The notes under the pieces are model-generated. The model saw only the letters and a program-made list of their open reading frames with translations. It had not been told where the DNA came from and made no database searches. Source: Pluralibacter sp. (GTDB lineage: Bacteria; Pseudomonadota; Gammaproteobacteria; Enterobacterales; Enterobacteriaceae). From it: a stretch of 34,345 nucleotides of DNA. Every line of letters begins with the position of its first letter. Position 1 is the first letter of the stretch. Both the position numbers and the translations under genes were made by a program. Shown here in pieces: positions 7,119-15,302 of the stretch. The stretch covers positions 1 to 34,345 of the forward strand of contig NZ_JAFAGS010000057.1 of the NCBI RefSeq assembly GCF_019237635.1, read 5' to 3'.

Positions 7119-7159
7119 ATAACAGTTTTCATAACAGGCAAGCTTTGTGAATCTGTTAT
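7119..7159. promoter_or_regulatory. Cluster of three ATAACAG/CTGTTAT heptamers upstream of ydcR
   Basis: ATAACAG occurs at 7119-7125 and 7131-7137 (12 bp apart, direct) and CTGTTAT, its inverse, at 7153-7159. The last copy lies 34 bp before the ydcR start. MocR-family regulators commonly bind direct plus inverted half-sites next to their own gene, so this is a candidate YdcR operator. The same heptamers form dyads upstream of cioA and tnaC. Confidence 0.4.
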
Positions 7160-7192
7160 ATGATGGCGAAAAGGTCATCAGCGGAAGCGGTC

Positions 7193-8605
7193 ATGAAAAA
7201 ATACCAGCGCCTGGCGCAGCAAATCACCGAACAGATAGCCCTTGGCGTGTGGCAGCCGGGCGATCGTCTACCTTCGCTTCGCGAGCAGGTCACGATAAGC
7301 GGCATGAGCTTTATGACCGTCGGCCATGCCTACCAGCTGCTGGAAAGTCAGGGGCGGATCGTGGCGCGTCCTCAGTCTGGCTACTACGTGGCGCCGCGTC
7401 CGGTGAAACCGCTCAACACTGCGGCGCCCGCCCAGGTGATGCGCGATGAGGCGGTGGATATCAACACCTATATTTTTGACGTGCTGCAGGCCAGCCGCGA
7501 GGCGGCGGTGCTGCCGTTTGCCTCCGCGTTTCCCGACCCGCGTCTCTTCCCGCTGCAGCAGCTTAACCGCTCGCTGGCGCAGGTCAGCAAAACCGCGACG
7601 GCGATGAGTGTGATTGAGAACCTGCCGCCGGGCAACGCCGACCTGCGCCATGCCATTGCCCGCCGTTATGCGCTGCAGGGTATGAACATCTCGCCGGATG
7701 AAATTGTGATCACCGCTGGCGCGCTGGAAGCGTTGAACCTCAGTTTGCAGGCGGTGACTGAACCGGGAGACTGGGTTATCGTCGAAAACCCGTGCTTTTA
7801 TGGCGCGTTGCAAGCGCTTGAGCGGCTGCGGCTGAAAGCGCTGTCGGTGGCGACCGATGTGAAAGAGGGGATCGATCTCAACGCGCTGGAACAGGCGCTC
7901 AACGACTACCCGGTGAAAGCCTGCTGGCTGATGACCAACAGCCAGAACCCGCTCGGTTTTACCTTAAGTCCGGAGAAAAAGGCGCAACTGGTGGCGCTGC
8001 TCAGCGCGCACAACGTGATGCTGATTGAGGATGACGTGTACAGCGAGCTGTACTTCGGCCGGGAAAAACCACTGCCGGCAAAAGCCTGGGATCGCCAGGA
8101 CATGACGCTGCACTGCAGCTCGTTTTCCAAATGCCTGGTGCCGGGGTTTCGTATCGGCTGGGTGGCGGCGGGCAAACATGCGCGGCGGATTCAGCACCTG
8201 CAGCTGATGAGTACGCTGTCGACCAGCTCGCCGATGCAGATGGCGCTGGTGGATTATCTGGATACCAAACGCTATGACGCCCATCTGCGGCGACTGCGTC
8301 GCCAGCTGGCGGATCGTAAACAACTGGCTTGGCAGGCGTTGCTGCGCCATCTCCCCGCCGAAGTGAAAATTCACCATAACGACAGCGGCTACTTTTTGTG
8401 GCTGGAACTGCCCGCTGGGGTTGACGCCGGTATCCTGGGCGCCCGGGCGCTGGAGTATAAAATCAGCATTGCGCCGGGAAAAATGTTTTCAACGACCGAC
8501 AGTTGGGCCTCGTTCTTTCGTTTTAACACCGCCTGGGGGTGGGGGGAGCGGGAAGAGCAGGGGATTAAAACCCTTGGGCGGCTTATTCGTGAAATGATTA
8601 AATAA
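7193..8605 (+). CDS. ydcR: MocR-type (GntR/aminotransferase fusion) transcriptional regulator YdcR
   Basis: The protein has a GntR-type winged helix (about residues 1-70; PGDRLPSLREQV, GMSFMTVGHAYQLLESQGRI) joined to a fold-type I aminotransferase domain. PLP-site residues are present: Asn252 in SQNPLGF, Asp280 and Tyr283 in EDDVYSEL, Lys313 in SSFSKCLVPGFRIGW and Arg320. Such proteins use PLP or an amino-compound adduct as a signal rather than as an enzyme. The start at 7193 gives 470 residues and the N-terminus MKKYQRLAQQI known from E. coli YdcR; the frame is open back to 7160. It is followed in the same direction by ydcSTUV-patD, as in E. coli, which suggests it controls that operon. Confidence 0.95.
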   Translation: MKKYQRLAQQITEQIALGVWQPGDRLPSLREQVTISGMSFMTVGHAYQLLESQGRIVARPQSGYYVAPRPVKPLNTAAPAQVMRDEAVDINTYIFDVLQASREAAVLPFASAFPDPRLFPLQQLNRSLAQVSKTATAMSVIENLPPGNADLRHAIARRYALQGMNISPDEIVITAGALEALNLSLQAVTEPGDWVIVENPCFYGALQALERLRLKALSVATDVKEGIDLNALEQALNDYPVKACWLMTNSQNPLGFTLSPEKKAQLVALLSAHNVMLIEDDVYSELYFGREKPLPAKAWDRQDMTLHCSSFSKCLVPGFRIGWVAAGKHARRIQHLQLMSTLSTSSPMQMALVDYLDTKRYDAHLRRLRRQLADRKQLAWQALLRHLPAEVKIHHNDSGYFLWLELPAGVDAGILGARALEYKISIAPGKMFSTTDSWASFFRFNTAWGWGEREEQGIKTLGRLIREMIK

Positions 8606-8924
8606 ACGCCATTCTTATTTTCTGAAGACCTTATTCTCATTTAAAAAATAATCCACCGGTATAAGATGAAACGTCCGGTGGATTATTTAACCCTACGCAT
8701 CCACAGGGAATTCATATACGTACCCTGCCTGCATAACACGTTGTCTATACTGCAATTTGTTGCACCACAAAGTGCTATTCTCAGCGTAATGCGTCCTTTG
8801 TCACAACCTGATGAAATTTCCGCGAGCGAGCGGGAACGGCTGCATTACGCCGTCTACTGTTATTAGGGGAGATATTTTTACGGCACGGCTGCCGCCAGAT
8901 TAATTCTGACAGGAGTAAACACGT
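8606..8924 (+). promoter_or_regulatory. ydcR-ydcS intergenic region: hairpin plus candidate NtrC and sigma-54 elements
   Basis: This 319-bp gap has no convincing gene. A 14-bp perfect inverted repeat at its left end is listed separately. GCAC-N6-GTGC at 8762-8775 within TTGCACCACAAAGTGC resembles an NtrC site, although NtrC sites usually have one more spacer base. GGCACGGCTGCCGC at 8882-8895 has the GG-N10-GC frame of a sigma-54 promoter, with an A/T-poor -12 half. The predicted start point, about 8906, is just before the ydcS ribosome site (AGGAG). Nitrogen control would suit a polyamine uptake operon; both elements are inferred. Confidence 0.4.
8646..8688. terminator. Long inverted repeat after ydcR, probable terminator
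   Basis: AAATAATCCACCGG at 8646-8659 pairs exactly with 8675-8688 across a 15-base spacer. The A-run on the left and T-run on the right make it a plausible bidirectional terminator for ydcR. The loop is longer than usual, so a protein-binding or regulatory role is possible. Confidence 0.6.
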
Positions 8925-10070
8925 ATGAGCAAGAAATTTGCCCGCAGTAGCCTGTGCGCGCTGGGTTTAACCGTAATGACTGCACACGCGGCCGAACCGC
9001 CGACATCGCTTGATAAAGGCGAAGGCCGCCTGGATATTATCGCGTGGCCGGGGTATATCGAACGGGGTCAAACCGATAAGCAATATGACTGGGTGACCCA
9101 GTTTGAGAAAGAGACCGGCTGCCAGGTGAATGTGAAAACGGCCGCCACCTCCGACGAAATGGTCAGCCTGATGGCGAAGGGCGGCTATGACCTCGTTACC
9201 GCCTCCGGCGATGCGTCACTGCGCCTGATCATGGGCAAGCGCGTGCAACCGATTAACACCGCGCTTATTCCGAACTGGAAAACCCTCGATCCCCGGCTGG
9301 CGAAAGGCGAATGGTTTACCGTCAAGGATAAGGTGTACGGCACACCGTATCAGTGGGGGCCGAACCTGCTGATGTATAACACCAAAACCTTCCCGACCCC
9401 GCCAGACAGCTGGAGCGTGGTGTTCATCAAACAAAACCTCCCGGACGGTAAAACCAACCAGGGCCGCGTGCAGGCCTATGACGGCCCTATCTACATCGCC
9501 GATGCCGCGCTGTTTGTGAAAGCCTCTCAGCCGCAGTTGGGCATCCAGGACCCTTACCAGTTGACGGAAGCCCAGTACCAGGCGGTACTGAAGGTACTGC
9601 GCGACCAGCACGCGCTGATCCACCGCTACTGGCACGATACCACCGTGCAGATGAGCGACTTTAAAAACGAAGGCGTGGTCGCTTCCAGCGCCTGGCCGTA
9701 TCAGGCGAACGGCCTGAAAGGCGAAGGGCAGCCTGTCGCCACCGTGTTCCCGAAAGAGGGGGTCACTGGTTGGGCGGATACCACCATGCTGCACGCGGAA
9801 GCCAAGCACCCGGTTTGCGCTTACAAATGGATGAACTGGTCGCTGACGCCGAAGGTGCAGGGCGATGTCGCCGCCTGGTTCGGCTCGCTGCCGGTGGTGC
9901 CTGAAGGATGTAAGGCCAGTTCGCTGCTCGGCGACAAAGGCTGTGAAACCAACGGCTACAACTTCTTCGACAAGATTGCTTTCTGGAAAACGCCGATCGC
10001 TGAAGGCGGTAAATATGTTCCCTACAGCCGCTGGACGCAGGACTACATTGCCATCATGGGCGGTCGTTAA
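8925..10070 (+). CDS. ydcS: Periplasmic polyamine-type binding protein YdcS
   Basis: The 381-residue protein has a Sec signal peptide (MSKKFARSSLCALGL, then AHA at 20-22) with likely cleavage after residue 22. It is the substrate-binding component of a spermidine/putrescine-type ABC importer (PotD/PotF superfamily). Matching blocks include RLDIIAWPGYIERGQTDKQY, TAASGDASLR-type regions and PYSRWTQDYIAIMGGR at the C-terminus, all as recalled for E. coli YdcS at equal length. Two cysteine pairs toward the C-terminus (VPEGCKAS, DKGCETN) may form disulphides. E. coli YdcS has also been reported to make polyhydroxybutyrate oligomers. It is the first gene of the operon and is 16 bases before ydcT. 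Confidence 0.96.
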   Translation: MSKKFARSSLCALGLTVMTAHAAEPPTSLDKGEGRLDIIAWPGYIERGQTDKQYDWVTQFEKETGCQVNVKTAATSDEMVSLMAKGGYDLVTASGDASLRLIMGKRVQPINTALIPNWKTLDPRLAKGEWFTVKDKVYGTPYQWGPNLLMYNTKTFPTPPDSWSVVFIKQNLPDGKTNQGRVQAYDGPIYIADAALFVKASQPQLGIQDPYQLTEAQYQAVLKVLRDQHALIHRYWHDTTVQMSDFKNEGVVASSAWPYQANGLKGEGQPVATVFPKEGVTGWADTTMLHAEAKHPVCAYKWMNWSLTPKVQGDVAAWFGSLPVVPEGCKASSLLGDKGCETNGYNFFDKIAFWKTPIAEGGKYVPYSRWTQDYIAIMGGR

Positions 10071-10086
10071 TGCCCGGGAGTAAAAC

Positions 10087-11100
10087 ATGACGTACGCAGT
10101 TGAATTTCATGATGTCTCGCGTCTGTATGGTGATGTTCGCGCAGTCGATGGCGTTAGTATCGCGATTAAAGATGGGGAGTTTTTTTCCATGCTGGGGCCG
10201 TCAGGCTCCGGCAAAACCACCTGTCTGCGGCTGATTGCCGGTTTTGAGCAGCTTTCCGGCGGCGCCATTACGATTTTTGGTAAAGAGGCCAGCGAGCTGC
10301 CGCCCTGGGAACGCGACGTCAATACCGTGTTTCAGGATTACGCGCTGTTCCCGCACATGTCGATTCTCGATAACGTCGCCTACGGGCTGATGGTGAAAGG
10401 TATCGATAAAAAGCAGCGTTACGCTAAAGCGCAGGAGGCGCTGGAAAAGGTGGCGCTGGGTTTCGTGCAGTCGCGCAAGCCCTCGCAGCTTTCCGGCGGT
10501 CAGCGCCAGCGCGTGGCGATTGCCCGCGCGCTGGTCAACCAGCCTCGTGTTCTGTTGTTGGATGAACCGCTGGGCGCGCTGGATCTCAAGCTTCGCGAGC
10601 AGATGCAGTTTGAGCTGAAGAAGTTGCAGCAGGAGCTGGGGATCACCTTTATTTTCGTTACCCACGATCAGGGTGAAGCGCTGTCGATGTCCGATCGCGT
10701 GGCGGTGTTCAACAACGGCCGTATTGAGCAGGTCGATACCCCGCGCGACCTGTACCTGCGCCCGCACACGCCGTTTGTCGCCGGTTTCGTCGGCACCTCT
10801 AACGTTTTTGACGCGCCGCTCGCCGAGAAAGTCTGCGGCATGTCGGGGCTGTGGTCGCTGCGTCCGGAACACATTCGCCTGAATGAGGGCGGTGAGATTC
10901 AGGTCAATGGCGTGGTGCAGGCCGTGCAGTATCAGGGGGCGGCCACCCGGTTTGAGATTCGCCTGCCGGACGGTGAAAAACTGCTGGTGAGCCAGCCGAA
11001 TTTTACCGGTGGCGCGCAGCAAGACGGGCCGCAGCCCGGACAAACCGTGCTGGCGTCCTGGACTCGCGAAGCAATGGTGGCGCTGGACGGAGGGAGGTGA
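10087..11100 (+). CDS. ydcT: ABC transporter ATP-binding protein YdcT
   Basis: This 337-residue ATPase of the PotA/PotG class powers the YdcSTUV importer from the cytoplasmic face. Walker A is GPSGSGKTT at 37-45, the Q-loop is Gln83 in VFQDYALFPH, the ABC signature LSGGQ is at 135-139, Walker B VLLLDEP at 155-161, and the switch histidine is His194 in FVTHDQGEALS. The C-terminal part after about residue 240 is the TOBE/OB regulatory domain (VWSLRPEHIRL-like motif). All catalytic residues are present. It starts 16 bases after ydcS and is followed after one base by ydcU. Confidence 0.97.
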   Translation: MTYAVEFHDVSRLYGDVRAVDGVSIAIKDGEFFSMLGPSGSGKTTCLRLIAGFEQLSGGAITIFGKEASELPPWERDVNTVFQDYALFPHMSILDNVAYGLMVKGIDKKQRYAKAQEALEKVALGFVQSRKPSQLSGGQRQRVAIARALVNQPRVLLLDEPLGALDLKLREQMQFELKKLQQELGITFIFVTHDQGEALSMSDRVAVFNNGRIEQVDTPRDLYLRPHTPFVAGFVGTSNVFDAPLAEKVCGMSGLWSLRPEHIRLNEGGEIQVNGVVQAVQYQGAATRFEIRLPDGEKLLVSQPNFTGGAQQDGPQPGQTVLASWTREAMVALDGGR

Positions 11101-11101
11101 G

Positions 11102-12043
11102 ATGGCGATGAGTATTGCACCGCTTCCTTCATCGGGCCGGATAAGCCGCCTCTCGGGCTTATTCTGGCGCAAACCGTCGCTCGGGCTGTTTCTGTTATTA
11201 CTCGGCCCGCTGATGTGGTTTGGCATCGTGTACTTCGGCTCGCTGCTGACGCTGCTGTGGCAGGGGTTTTACACCTTTGACGACTTCACCATGTCGGTGA
11301 CGCCGGACTTAACCCTTGCCAACCTGAAAGCGCTGTTTAACCCGGCGAATTACGACATCATCGTGCGTACGCTGGTGATGGCGATTGCCGTCACGCTCGC
11401 CAGCGCGATTCTGGCGTTCCCGATGGCGTGGTATATGGCCCGCTACACCTCCGGCAAATGGAAGGCGTTTTTCTATATCGCCGTGATGCTGCCGATGTGG
11501 GCGAGCTACATCGTCAAGGCTTACGCGTGGACGCTGCTGCTGGCGAAAGACGGGGTAGCGCAATGGTTTTTAAGCCGCATGGGGCTGGAAGGGTTATTAA
11601 ATCTGTTTCTGACGCTACCCGCCGTGGGCGGCAATACGCTGTCGACTTCCGGACTGGGGCGTTTTCTGGTGTTCGTCTACATCTGGCTGCCGTTTATGAT
11701 CCTGCCGATTCAGGCGGCGCTGGAGCGTTTGCCGCCGTCGCTGCTGCAGGCGTCGGCTGACCTCGGCGCCTGGCCGCGCCAGACGTTTCGTTACGTGGTG
11801 TTGCCGCTGGCGATCCCCGGCGTCGCGGCAGGGTCGATATTCACTTTTTCTCTGACGCTTGGCGACTTTATTGTCCCACAGCTGGTGGGGCCGCCCGGGT
11901 ACTTTATCGGCAACATGGTCTACTCTCAGCAGGGGGCTATCGGCAACATGCCGATGGCGGCGGCCTTTACCCTGGTGCCGATTGTGTTAATAGCCCTTTA
12001 TCTGGCGTTCGTAAAGCGCCTGGGAGCGTTCGATGCACTCTGA
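11102..12043 (+). CDS. ydcU: ABC transporter permease YdcU
   Basis: This 313-residue polytopic inner-membrane permease forms one half of the translocation pore. About six hydrophobic segments are visible, with the EAA-like coupling motif [16 protein letters not shown] near residues 215-230 that contacts the ATPase. I chose the ATG at 11102, one base after the ydcT stop, because it gives the E. coli length and N-terminal start MAMS; the frame is open further back through the end of ydcT. It overlaps ydcV by 11 bases. Confidence 0.95.
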   Translation: MAMSIAPLPSSGRISRLSGLFWRKPSLGLFLLLLGPLMWFGIVYFGSLLTLLWQGFYTFDDFTMSVTPDLTLANLKALFNPANYDIIVRTLVMAIAVTLASAILAFPMAWYMARYTSGKWKAFFYIAVMLPMWASYIVKAYAWTLLLAKDGVAQWFLSRMGLEGLLNLFLTLPAVGGNTLSTSGLGRFLVFVYIWLPFMILPIQAALERLPPSLLQASADLGAWPRQTFRYVVLPLAIPGVAAGSIFTFSLTLGDFIVPQLVGPPGYFIGNMVYSQQGAIGNMPMAAAFTLVPIVLIALYLAFVKRLGAFDAL

Positions 12044-12839
12044 ACGAGCACCGTTGTTCCTGAAAATCGCGGCCTGGGGCGGGGTGATTTTCCTGCATTT
12101 CCCGTTGGTTATCATTGCCATCTATGCCTTCAACACCGAGGACGCCGCCTTCAGCTTTCCACCGAAGGGGTTAACGCTGCACTGGTTTTCCGTGGCGGCA
12201 TCGCGTGGCGATATCCTCGACGCGGTGACGTTGTCACTTCAAATCGCGACGCTGGCGACGGCCCTGGCGCTGGTGCTGGGAACGCTCGCCGCCGCCGCGC
12301 TGTGGCGCAGCGAGTTTTTCGGTAAAAACGCGATTTCGCTGCTGTTGTTACTGCCGATCGCGCTGCCGGGGATCATTACCGGCATCGCGTTGTTAACCGC
12401 GTTTAAGGCCATCAACCTTGAACCGGGGTTTTTCACCATCGTCGTTGGGCACGCAACCTTCTGTGTGGTGGTGGTTTTTAACAACGTGATTGCGCGCTTT
12501 CGGCGGACGTCCTGGAGCCTGGTCGAAGCTTCCATGGACTTGGGCGCCAACGGCTGGCAAACCTTCCGCCACGTAGTGCTGCCGAATCTCGGCTCTGCGC
12601 TGCTGGCAGGCGGCATGCTGGCGTTTGCGCTGTCGTTTGACGAAATCATCGTCACGACCTTTACCGCAGGGCACGAACGCACGCTGCCGCTGTGGTTGCT
12701 CAACCAGTTGGGTCGCCCGCGTGACGTACCTGTCACTAACGTGGTGGCGCTTCTGGTGATGCTGGTAACGATGTTGCCAATTTTAGGGGCCTGGTGGCTG
12801 ACCCGTGACGGCGAAACGGTCGCCGGTCACGGAAAATAA
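12033..12839 (+). CDS. ydcV: ABC transporter permease YdcV
   Basis: This 268-residue inner-membrane protein is the second permease half. It has about six membrane segments and the EAA coupling motif [16 protein letters not shown]. The start overlaps the end of ydcU by 11 bases, so translation is coupled. Sequence agrees with recalled E. coli YdcV through almost its full length, with the last few residues differing. patD follows after 19 bases. Confidence 0.95.
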   Translation: MHSERAPLFLKIAAWGGVIFLHFPLVIIAIYAFNTEDAAFSFPPKGLTLHWFSVAASRGDILDAVTLSLQIATLATALALVLGTLAAAALWRSEFFGKNAISLLLLLPIALPGIITGIALLTAFKAINLEPGFFTIVVGHATFCVVVVFNNVIARFRRTSWSLVEASMDLGANGWQTFRHVVLPNLGSALLAGGMLAFALSFDEIIVTTFTAGHERTLPLWLLNQLGRPRDVPVTNVVALLVMLVTMLPILGAWWLTRDGETVAGHGK

Positions 12840-12858
12840 GACAATGACGGAGAAGGCT

Positions 12859-14286
12859 ATGCAACACAACTTATTGATAAATGGTGAACTGGTTGCGGGT
12901 GAAGGTGAAAAGCAGCCTGTTTATAATCCGGCAACGGGCGAGGTGCTGGTGGAAATCAATGAAGCCACGCCTGAGCAGGTCGATGCTGCCGTTAAGGCGG
13001 CCGATCGCGCCTTCCAGCAGTGGGGGCAAACCACGCCGAAAGCGCGTGCGGAGTGCCTGCTGAAGCTGGCGGATGTCATTGAGCAGCATGCGGAAACCTT
13101 TGCCCGAATCGAATCGCTGAACTGCGGTAAACCGCTGCACAGCGTACTGAATGATGAGCTTCCGGCGATCGCCGACGTGTTCCGCTTTTTCGCCGGTGCG
13201 GCGCGCTGCCTGAACGGTCAGGCGGCGGGAGAGTACCTCGAAGGCCATACCTCCATGATTCGCCGCGACCCGCTTGGCGTGGTGGCGTCCATTGCCCCCT
13301 GGAACTACCCGCTGATGATGGCCGCGTGGAAGCTGGCTCCGGCGCTGGCGGCGGGTAACTGCGTGGTGATGAAACCGTCAGAAATTACCCCGCTGACCGC
13401 GCTGAAGCTGGCTGAGCTTGCAAAAGACATCTTCCCGGCCGGGGTGGTGAACGTCCTGTTTGGCCGCGGTAAAACCGTTGGCGACCCGCTGACCGGGCAT
13501 GAAAAAGTACGCATGGTCTCGCTGACGGGCTCCATTGCAACCGGCGAGCACATCATTTCCCACACTGCATCGTCCATCAAGCGCACGCATATGGAGCTTG
13601 GCGGTAAAGCGCCGGTGATTATTTTTGACGATGCCGATATAGATGCTGTCGTGGAAGGTATTCGCACCTTCGGCTTCTACAACGCCGGGCAGGACTGTAC
13701 GGCGGCCTGTCGACTGTATGCCCAGAAGGGGATTTACGACGAGCTGGTGGAAAAACTGGGGGCAGCGGTCTCCAGCCTGAAGATGGGGGCGCCTGACGAT
13801 CAAAGCACCGAACTGGGGCCGCTCAGCTCTGCCGCGCATCTGGCGCGCGTCAGCGATGCGGTGGAGAAGGCGAAAGCGCAGGGGCACATTAAGGTGATCA
13901 CCGGCGGGCGCAAAGGCGACGGCAACGGCTATTACTATCAACCGACGGTGCTGGCTGGCGCGCGCCAGCACGATGCCATTGTGCAGCGTGAAGTGTTTGG
14001 CCCGGTGGTGAGCGTTACGTCGTTTGACGATGAAGCGCAGGTTCTGGCCTGGGCTAACGACTCGCAGTACGGGCTGGCCTCTTCTGTGTGGACCAAAGAC
14101 GTTGGTCGCGCTCACCGTTTCTGCGCGCGTCTGCAGTACGGCTGCACCTGGGTTAACACCCACTTTGTGCTGGTGAGCGAAATGCCGCACGGCGGGCAGA
14201 AGCTTTCCGGCTACGGCAAAGACATGTCGGTGTACGGTCTGGAAGACTACACCGTGGTGCGTCATGTGATGATAAAGCATGGCTAA
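12859..14286 (+). CDS. patD: Gamma-aminobutyraldehyde dehydrogenase PatD (YdcW)
   Basis: The enzyme oxidises 4-aminobutyraldehyde to GABA with NAD+, the second step of putrescine breakdown after PatA. From the ATG at 12859 it has 475 residues. Catalytic Cys280 lies in [12 protein letters not shown], the general base Glu246 in MELGGKAP, and Asn149 in APWNYP; the NAD-binding turn GSIATG is at 225-230. The chosen start gives [10 protein letters not shown] as in E. coli; an upstream in-frame ATG at 12844 is less likely. Being last in the importer operon links uptake of a polyamine-like substrate to its catabolism. Confidence 0.97.
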   Translation: MQHNLLINGELVAGEGEKQPVYNPATGEVLVEINEATPEQVDAAVKAADRAFQQWGQTTPKARAECLLKLADVIEQHAETFARIESLNCGKPLHSVLNDELPAIADVFRFFAGAARCLNGQAAGEYLEGHTSMIRRDPLGVVASIAPWNYPLMMAAWKLAPALAAGNCVVMKPSEITPLTALKLAELAKDIFPAGVVNVLFGRGKTVGDPLTGHEKVRMVSLTGSIATGEHIISHTASSIKRTHMELGGKAPVIIFDDADIDAVVEGIRTFGFYNAGQDCTAACRLYAQKGIYDELVEKLGAAVSSLKMGAPDDQSTELGPLSSAAHLARVSDAVEKAKAQGHIKVITGGRKGDGNGYYYQPTVLAGARQHDAIVQREVFGPVVSVTSFDDEAQVLAWANDSQYGLASSVWTKDVGRAHRFCARLQYGCTWVNTHFVLVSEMPHGGQKLSGYGKDMSVYGLEDYTVVRHVMIKHG

Positions 14287-14321
14287 TGCCGTTTTCACTC
14301 AGGCCACTTTGGCATAACGAT

Positions 14322-14352
14322 AAATCCCCTCAGGTCTGAGGGGATTTTTTTC
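14322..14352 (+). terminator. Intrinsic terminator of the ydcS-patD operon
   Basis: AAATCCCCTCA at 14322-14332 pairs exactly with TGAGGGGATTT at 14337-14347 around a 4-base loop, followed by a continuous T run. It is a textbook strong terminator 36 bases after patD. Confidence 0.93.
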
Positions 14353-14470
14353 GCCGACTCAAACTGTTGCGGGTTATTGTTGTGACGTCCATCACCTTTT
14401 GACTTTTCCCCTGACGCCGTGCGAGGATCGGCGGTTTTCGCATTCCTGGCGAGAAAGTCTGGTGATTATG

Positions 14471-14716
14471 ATGAAGAAAGTGATTTGCGCCGTTGTCGCG
14501 CTGGCAGCATTGAGTGGTTGTACAAATTCTCCGGCACACCGTATTGCCGAATGTCAGAAAAATGGCGGAACCAGGGACGATTGCGTGGCGGCAGAGTGGG
14601 AGTATGAGAAAGCACACCCGCTGCCGAAATATGACGCGTCAAATTATGACAATGCGGCTGTGCTTCAGGCGGCGTTTAATGCCAATGCCGCACGCAGTAA
14701 AAGTACGGCTCAGTAA
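14471..14716 (+). CDS. Small lipoprotein of unknown function
   Basis: The 81-residue product begins MKKVICAVVALAALSGC, a lipoprotein signal with lipobox LSGC and lipidation at Cys17, then a soluble tail with AECQKNGGTRDDCVAAEWEYEK. Two more cysteines (ECQ and DDCV) are 12 residues apart and could form a disulphide. Thr-Asn after the lipid cysteine favours the outer membrane. The adjacent ATG at 14468 would add one Met. It lies after the patD terminator and ends at its own hairpin, so it is probably monocistronic. I do not recognise the family. Confidence 0.7.
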   Translation: MKKVICAVVALAALSGCTNSPAHRIAECQKNGGTRDDCVAAEWEYEKAHPLPKYDASNYDNAAVLQAAFNANAARSKSTAQ

Positions 14717-14721
14717 GACCG

Positions 14722-14749
14722 TCGATTATCCGTTACGGCGGATAATCGA
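14722..14749. terminator. Hairpin after the small lipoprotein gene
   Basis: TCGATTATCCG at 14722-14732 pairs exactly with 14739-14749 around a 6-base loop. The T-tract is short (TATTTG), so it may be a weak terminator. It also lies 41 bases past the stop of the opposing yncL and may serve both strands. Confidence 0.6.
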
Positions 14750-14790
14750 TATTTGCTCGCTTGATTGTCGTCACTCTCTGCTTACCCGGT

Positions 14791-14883
14791 TTAAAACCAG
14801 CCAAAACGCATCGATAAAAGCCAGAGTAGCGCTATTGCCAGTAACAGATTGATCAAAACGACTGTTCTACTGGAAACGTCCAT
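14791..14883 (-). CDS. yncL: 30-residue membrane peptide YncL
   Basis: A minus-strand frame of 30 codons reads MDVSSRTVVLIN, a leucine-rich hydrophobic core, and the ending SMRFGWF. E. coli YncL, as recalled, is 31 residues with MNVSSRTVVLIN and SMRFGWFI at the same ends. A strong GGAGG ribosome site lies just upstream of the ATG (reading TACGGAGGCACAATG). It is a single-span inner-membrane small protein of unknown function. It is antisense to nothing and fits between the lipoprotein gene and ortT. Confidence 0.88.
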   Translation of the reverse strand: MDVSSRTVVLINLLLAIALLWLLSMRFGWF

Positions 14884-15062
14884 TGTGCCTCCGTAGCAAA
14901 TTAACCTCTAATCATATAGACGGCAAAAATGAAAAACGCCATTGCAGGGGGCAAAATTGCTGCAGCGATCGCCAAACCTTACATTTGTTATGTTAAAACT
15001 TGATGGGTTTCAAAAAAAGTTGCATATTGCCCACGATTTTTGATTTCTTCGCAGGCTTTCGC

Positions 15063-15236
15063 ATGACGCTGTACCAAAAAATGTTGGTTTTCTATGCCGT
15101 TATGGCAGTCCTTTGTGCTTTTATTACCTGGTTCCTGACCAAAGAAAATTTCTGTATCCGCCTGATTGCCACCGTACTGATCGGCGCCACCTGGCCGTTT
15201 AGCTTCCCTGTCGCGCTGCTGCTGTCGATTTTTTAA
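15063..15236 (+). CDS. ortT: Orphan membrane toxin OrtT (GhoT family)
   Basis: From the ATG at 15063 the protein is 57 residues: MTLYQKMLVFYAVMAV, a second hydrophobic span, and the ending TWPFSFPVALLLSIF. This matches E. coli OrtT (YdcX), as recalled, in length and in both ends. OrtT inserts in the inner membrane and lowers membrane potential and ATP; in E. coli it acts under stringent stress without an antitoxin. The open frame extends upstream to 15000, but the family start is the internal ATG. No GhoS-like antitoxin gene is adjacent. It sits 33 bases before a LexA-like box belonging to the next gene. Confidence 0.9.
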   Translation: MTLYQKMLVFYAVMAVLCAFITWFLTKENFCIRLIATVLIGATWPFSFPVALLLSIF

Positions 15237-15269
15237 ATCACATCCGGACTGGTCATTCATCTTATTTTG

Positions 15270-15285
15270 CTGTATATAAATACAG
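15270..15285 (+). promoter_or_regulatory. Candidate LexA (SOS) box in front of the alpha/beta hydrolase gene
   Basis: CTGTATATAAATACAG followed by TA has the full CTG-N10-CAG frame and the alternating A/T core of strong LexA boxes such as that of umuDC. It ends 4 bases before the GGAGGGG ribosome site, and the TATAAA within it (15275-15280) can serve as a -10 element, so LexA would block the promoter directly. Prediction from sequence only. Confidence 0.65.
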
Positions 15286-15302
15286 TAATGGAGGGGCGAA
15301 TA

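Noticed and set aside
8666-8866. 66-codon frame between ydcR and ydcS
   Set aside because: Starts inside the hairpin, lacks a ribosome site, and crosses the regulatory elements.
9216-10088. 290-codon minus-strand frame over ydcS
   Set aside because: Shadow of ydcS; His/Arg-rich composition typical of antisense frames in G+C-rich genes.
10201-11226. 341-codon minus-strand frame over ydcT
   Set aside because: ydcT has every ABC ATPase motif; the antisense frame has none.
13378-14298. 306-codon minus-strand frame over patD
   Set aside because: Antisense shadow of an enzyme with complete catalytic residues.
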